Part shown: one piece after another, positions 20,354 through 23,445 of the stretch
How the letters are laid out: every line of letters begins with the position of its first letter
Position numbering within the stretch: position 1 is the stretch's first letter
From: Gnetum montanum
Lineage: Eukaryota; Streptophyta; Gnetopsida; Gnetales; Gnetaceae
Assembly (NCBI GenBank): GCA_015680685.1
Contig: MNCI01014982.1
Span: forward strand, 536,709-560,153
Length of the DNA: 23,445 nucleotides
Reading direction: 5' to 3'
The notes under the pieces: model-generated
Told to the model about the DNA's origin: nothing
Database searches by the model: none
The model's input: only the letters and a program-made list of their open reading frames with translations
Position numbers and translations under genes: made by a program

Positions 20354-20998
20354 AACTAATATTTATTTTAACACTATTGTACCTAAGCATGGCAGTGTGT
20401 GTGGCAATAAAGACGAGCTTTCTAATAAACCTTGTAGTACTTTGAAATAGATTAATTATCTTCTTTATGCATTTAATATTCTAAGAAAATTTCTTTAATT
20501 CTTTAAGTAATTAAGTAATTAATTAAGCTATACTAAGCTAAATTCAATAGAAATTAATTAAGCACATAAGTATGACCACTTCGAGCATATGCTTGAAACT
20601 TGGTAATCATAGTAATGCTTAATGTTTGGTAACCCAATAGTATTAAACATGTTTAGGATGTGTATGGCTAGTGGGAACAAATGTTTATGTTGGGATTAGT
20701 TAAATGTTAGCTAGTTAGATTAACTTAGCAATTAAATACCTTCCATTCTTTATTCTTTATTTTTAGATAACTTAGAACATGAAACGTAAAAATGATAAAA
20801 ATCATATGTCTCAATTGCACTTAACCATACCTTTGCATTTCACAAGTGTAATTGGGAAGACAACGATTGTAATAGTCATTTTCACTTCCTAGAGACCAAT
20901 GTACTTAGAAGGCTATAAGTCCATGGAATTTGACTGGATTGTGTGTGAACACTTAGTGATTCATATGGTTGGGCATAGGGTTTACTTGTTGCTCATCA
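20354..20998 (+). mobile_element. 3' LTR, R-U5 only (U3 missing here)
   Basis: It matches the 5' LTR from about 8524 to 9168, starting at ATATTTATTT...CACTATTGTAC, with AATAAA at 20,406-20,411 and the end CTCATCA at 20,992-20,998. Identity is in the high 80s percent by eye, much closer to the 5' LTR than to the LTR at 21,013, which supports pairing with the 5' LTR. The U3 third is not attached; a U3-like piece lies 3.3 kb upstream. Confidence 0.85.
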
Positions 20999-21003
20999 AT
21001 GTT
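20999..21003. repeat. Target-site duplication, right copy (ATGTT)
   Basis: ATGTT directly follows the LTR end and equals the five bases before the 5' LTR (8257-8261). Confidence 0.75.
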
Positions 21004-21012
21004 ATTAAATAT

Positions 21013-21935
21013 TGATGAGCATCAAAGTGTTGCATTGATGGACCCCCATCGATGGGGCCCCATTTACATGATGTTTCCTCGTCAATGGATCTACATCAAC
21101 ATAGCATCTACTACATCTACGGGGCCCTACCAACATAGCCCTAGAACAAAAACTATCAATACAAGCTCTTAGCCATGTTTACGGGCATTAGAGTCATAGT
21201 AGTTGCTAAACTCTTGCAATTTTTAATTCAAAAGTTAGAATATTTTCCCAAGTGCCCACAACAGGAGTCATTGAGTGTATGAATCTTTATTTGAGCATTT
21301 TTATACCTAAGCATAGTATGTGCAGCAATAAAGATGAGATTCTTGATAAACATTGCACCATTATGGATAGTTTAAATATTTTATTCATGCATTTAATGCT
21401 TTTAGTTATTTATTCAATGTTTTTCAATAATTAAGCTAATTAAGTAATTAAACAAGACAAGCTAGATAGATTAAATATATAAGTATGATTGCTTCAAGCG
21501 TAACACATATTTTCTTGGTAATCCCAGCAATGGTATTGCTTAGTATGGCCAATAGTGTAGTGCTTGGTAACCCAATAGTAAATATGTGGATTCAAGACAT
21601 GTACAGAAAGTGGGATCAGATGCTTATGTTAGGACTAGTTAGAGATTAGTTAAATAGTTAAATTGAATTAATTCTCAATCTACTTCATTTCTCTCATTCA
21701 GTATCAAAACCATAAAACATGAAATGACAAAAATCATATGCCTCGATTACACTTAACCATACCATTGTTTTTCACAAGTGTAATCGAGAAGATAATTAAT
21801 GACCATTAGGGCAAGGTTCACTTCCTAAAATACTAGTGCACCAAAAACTAAAGTCCACGAAATTTGACTAGATCACTTGTAAATGCTTCATGATTTGTAT
21901 GGTTAGGCATAGGGGTACCTCTTCATCACTCATCG
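21013..21935 (+). mobile_element. Additional full-length LTR, probably a solo LTR (LTR3)
   Basis: It begins TGATGAG and ends CTCATCG, a one-base change from the family terminus. R-U5 blocks are present in order: AAAAGTTAGAATATTTTCC, AATAAAGATGAG with AATAAA at 21,327, TGGTAACCCAATAG, CATAAAACATGAAATGAC and GTATGGTTAGGCATAGGGG. AATAAA is 314 bp from the start, exactly as in the 5' LTR. No primer site follows and no internal sequence is recognisable, so it is best read as a solo LTR. Its flanking pentamers (AATAT and GATGT) do not match. It is more diverged from the pair around the big element than they are from each other. Confidence 0.8.
21044..21057. repeat. 14-bp perfect palindrome in LTR3 U3
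   Basis: CCCCATCGATGGGG occupies the same part of U3 as the inverted repeat of the 5' LTR and is made of the same CATYGATG motif. Confidence 0.8.
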
Positions 21936-22855
21936 GATGTGTTTCAAATAATTAGCTATAATAATCTTGGTTAAATCATAGGATGACATTATGGTCATTA
22001 CTATTATTGTTGTTGCTATTATTGTTGTTAGTTTTCTACATAAGTGAATGCAATCCATTTGCTACAATGTTTTATGAAAGTTTTGTATCCTTTATTCTAC
22101 TATTGTTGGAGCTCAGTCATAGGCTTACTTTATATTTTATGATTAAATGTTGAAATCCAATTAACCTAGGAATTTTTTTTTATTTATCACTTATCATACC
22201 TTTATAAGCATTCAACTATGCATATTTATTTCTTTGTGCACATTTATGCTTTATTATGTACATCTACTCATACATCTTTCTATTTAATTATTATTTTATT
22301 ATGTACATGTGCTTATATAATACTCTATTCATGGAGAAATTATGGACCTTGACCCTACCAAAACCATATTTTTTGTTACCTTTTATTATTAAAATAAGAT
22401 TTGGAGTTCATTTTTAATTATAATTAAATACTACATAAATTAGATTTGTTAAGGAAGTACCTTAAAATCATGTCCTACCTAAAATTTGACTTTACTAGTG
22501 TATCCAAAATATTTGAAAACATAGATTTTGACTCTTCATTCATTAGAATTGGAGTTACAGTTTTCGAGATATCACAATTTCTAGTTTGTTAAAATATCAT
22601 AAAAGTTTTGGCATTTGAACTAGGAAACTATGATAAGTGAAGCTTAGGTGAGATTTTAGTATACAATTTAGTAGGGTACTTGATGAGGATCCCATAGGTT
22701 CAAACAAAATTTTATTTGGAGTCTCAGTGTGCATGCTAGAGGCATTTGAATGCAAGGGCATTAGCAAAAGGAGAAAATTATAAATAAAACTATGCAAAAT
22801 ATAAAAATTAAAATCAAAACTAAAATTCAAAATTCAAAATTCCCTTTGTCAACAC
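21936..22855. other. AT-rich flank, no gene seen
   Basis: AT-rich, CpG-poor sequence with a short (ATT/GTT)n tract at 22,001-22,030. Open frames are short and have no recognisable content. Confidence 0.6.
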
Positions 22856-23445
22856 TGTAACGACAGAAAACGTCGGCAGCTGGAAATACCGATCAAGATT
22901 CCGGCGTACACAGTTTTAGCCACGGATCCGTGCGAGGGCTATGTTGGAAAAACGAATCCGCGGCGCCCTGAACGGTCTTGTCGATCAGACAGGGACTTAC
23001 GGGTCAGTAAAACGATGAGAATTATGTGGAGAGAAAGCGATCTGTTTCGAAGAGTGGTAAAATGAGGGGAAAACGATGTAATTGGATTGCAACGGCGATA
23101 ATGCTAAACACGATAAAAAGAGGTTGACATAAGAAGCTCGAAACTTCAAGATCTACGCTTTGACTTACAAATGTATATTTCGTATGAGAAATTACACTGG
23201 GGAATCCCCGATTACAGGATGTGAAACAAGCACAGAACAACAAGCAAAACGGTCTAAACAGAAGTCCGATCTACCTTGTGGGCTAAAGCTGAGATGCAAG
23301 GCAGGCCAAGCTTTGACGTCTACCGATCAATTGTTTCTGATTGATAGAGTCCTTTCAGCAGAAAGATTGCTCCTGTCACCGGTACTCAATTTGAACTGTA
23401 CTCTGCTTCGGCTATAAGATGATGATGTCCACGATTGCCAAAGCG
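22856..23445. other. CpG-rich segment, probable edge of a young insertion
   Basis: Composition changes sharply near 22,856. Roughly 30 or more CpG sites occur in 590 bp, against very few in the preceding kilobases. The first bases, TGTAACGACA, would suit an LTR start (TG...CA ends). Open frames on both strands (23,160-23,417 plus and 23,243-23,022 minus) lack family motifs. It could be the LTR of a recently inserted element in either orientation, or an unmethylated regulatory region of a host gene continuing beyond the window. Confidence 0.45.

Larger units (their letters stand above)
8262..20998 (+). mobile_element. Athila/Tat-type Ty3/gypsy LTR retrotransposon, 12.7 kb, decayed
   Basis: LTR ends TGATGAG...CTCATCA form a 7-bp inverted repeat and are flanked by ATGTT on both sides, so this is one insertion. 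The domain order gag, protease, RT, RNase H, integrase identifies Ty3/gypsy. The lineage call rests on the long gag, the protease-RT spacer with a LELK...KYAFL motif, the RT motifs LLKVGFIYPI and YSFLDGYSGYNQI, and a long non-coding region after pol. The two LTRs look to be in the high 80s percent identical by eye over their shared part, implying an old insertion. All genes carry frameshifts and stops, so it is not autonomous. It differs from the left relative in carrying about 3.2 kb with an extra decayed gene near the 3' LTR. Confidence 0.85.

Noticed and set aside
23022-23417. Overlapping open frames of 73 and 85 codons in the CpG-rich end
   Set aside because: They lie on opposite strands of the same DNA without family motifs, so neither could be preferred.

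Overview
The window looks like plant nuclear DNA, most plausibly from a large repeat-rich genome such as a gymnosperm. That assignment is an inference from long, old Ty3/gypsy LTR retrotransposons, AT-rich and strongly CpG-poor sequence, and many in-frame TAG codons where glutamine is expected. I see no intact host gene, rRNA, tRNA, CRISPR array or bacterial-type operon. Almost everything recognisable is retrotransposon, and every coding region is broken.

Layout: (1) 1-2514 is the 3' end of a left element: about 1.2-1.5 kb of non-coding internal sequence and then an LTR (about 1493-2514). (2) 2515-8261 is AT-rich spacer with a 140-bp tandem duplication, a decayed minus-strand reading frame (about 6480-7110) and weak traces of other LTR elements. 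(3) 8262-20998 is one nearly complete 12.7-kb Ty3/gypsy element of the Athila/Tat type on the + strand. It is bounded by matching ATGTT target-site duplications and by LTR ends TGATGAG...CTCATCA. In order it holds a 907-bp 5' LTR, an initiator-Met-like primer site, gag, protease, reverse transcriptase, RNase H, integrase, a 1.5-kb non-coding region shared with the left element, a U3-like fragment with a TATA box, a decayed reading frame of about 940 codons (called ORF3 here), and a 3' LTR that lacks its U3. (4) 21013-21935 is a further complete LTR of the same family, only 14 bp downstream. (5) 21936-22855 is AT-rich flank. (6) From about 22856 to the end the base composition changes abruptly to CpG-rich, probably the edge of a much younger insertion or of an unmethylated locus.

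How the parts relate: gag, protease, RT, RNase H and integrase would together have made one retrotransposition machine, with the LTRs supplying promoter and polyadenylation signals. The most notable item is ORF3 (17413-20236). It can be followed through four frame segments, carries mostly TAG stops at presumed Gln codons, ends in a long charged, probably coiled-coil region and a Pro-rich tail, and sits between what look like the U3 and R-U5 parts of the 3' LTR. It is either a third gene of this family or a gene-sized insertion in the 3' LTR; I do not recognise its function. Alignments, identities and frames were judged by eye.
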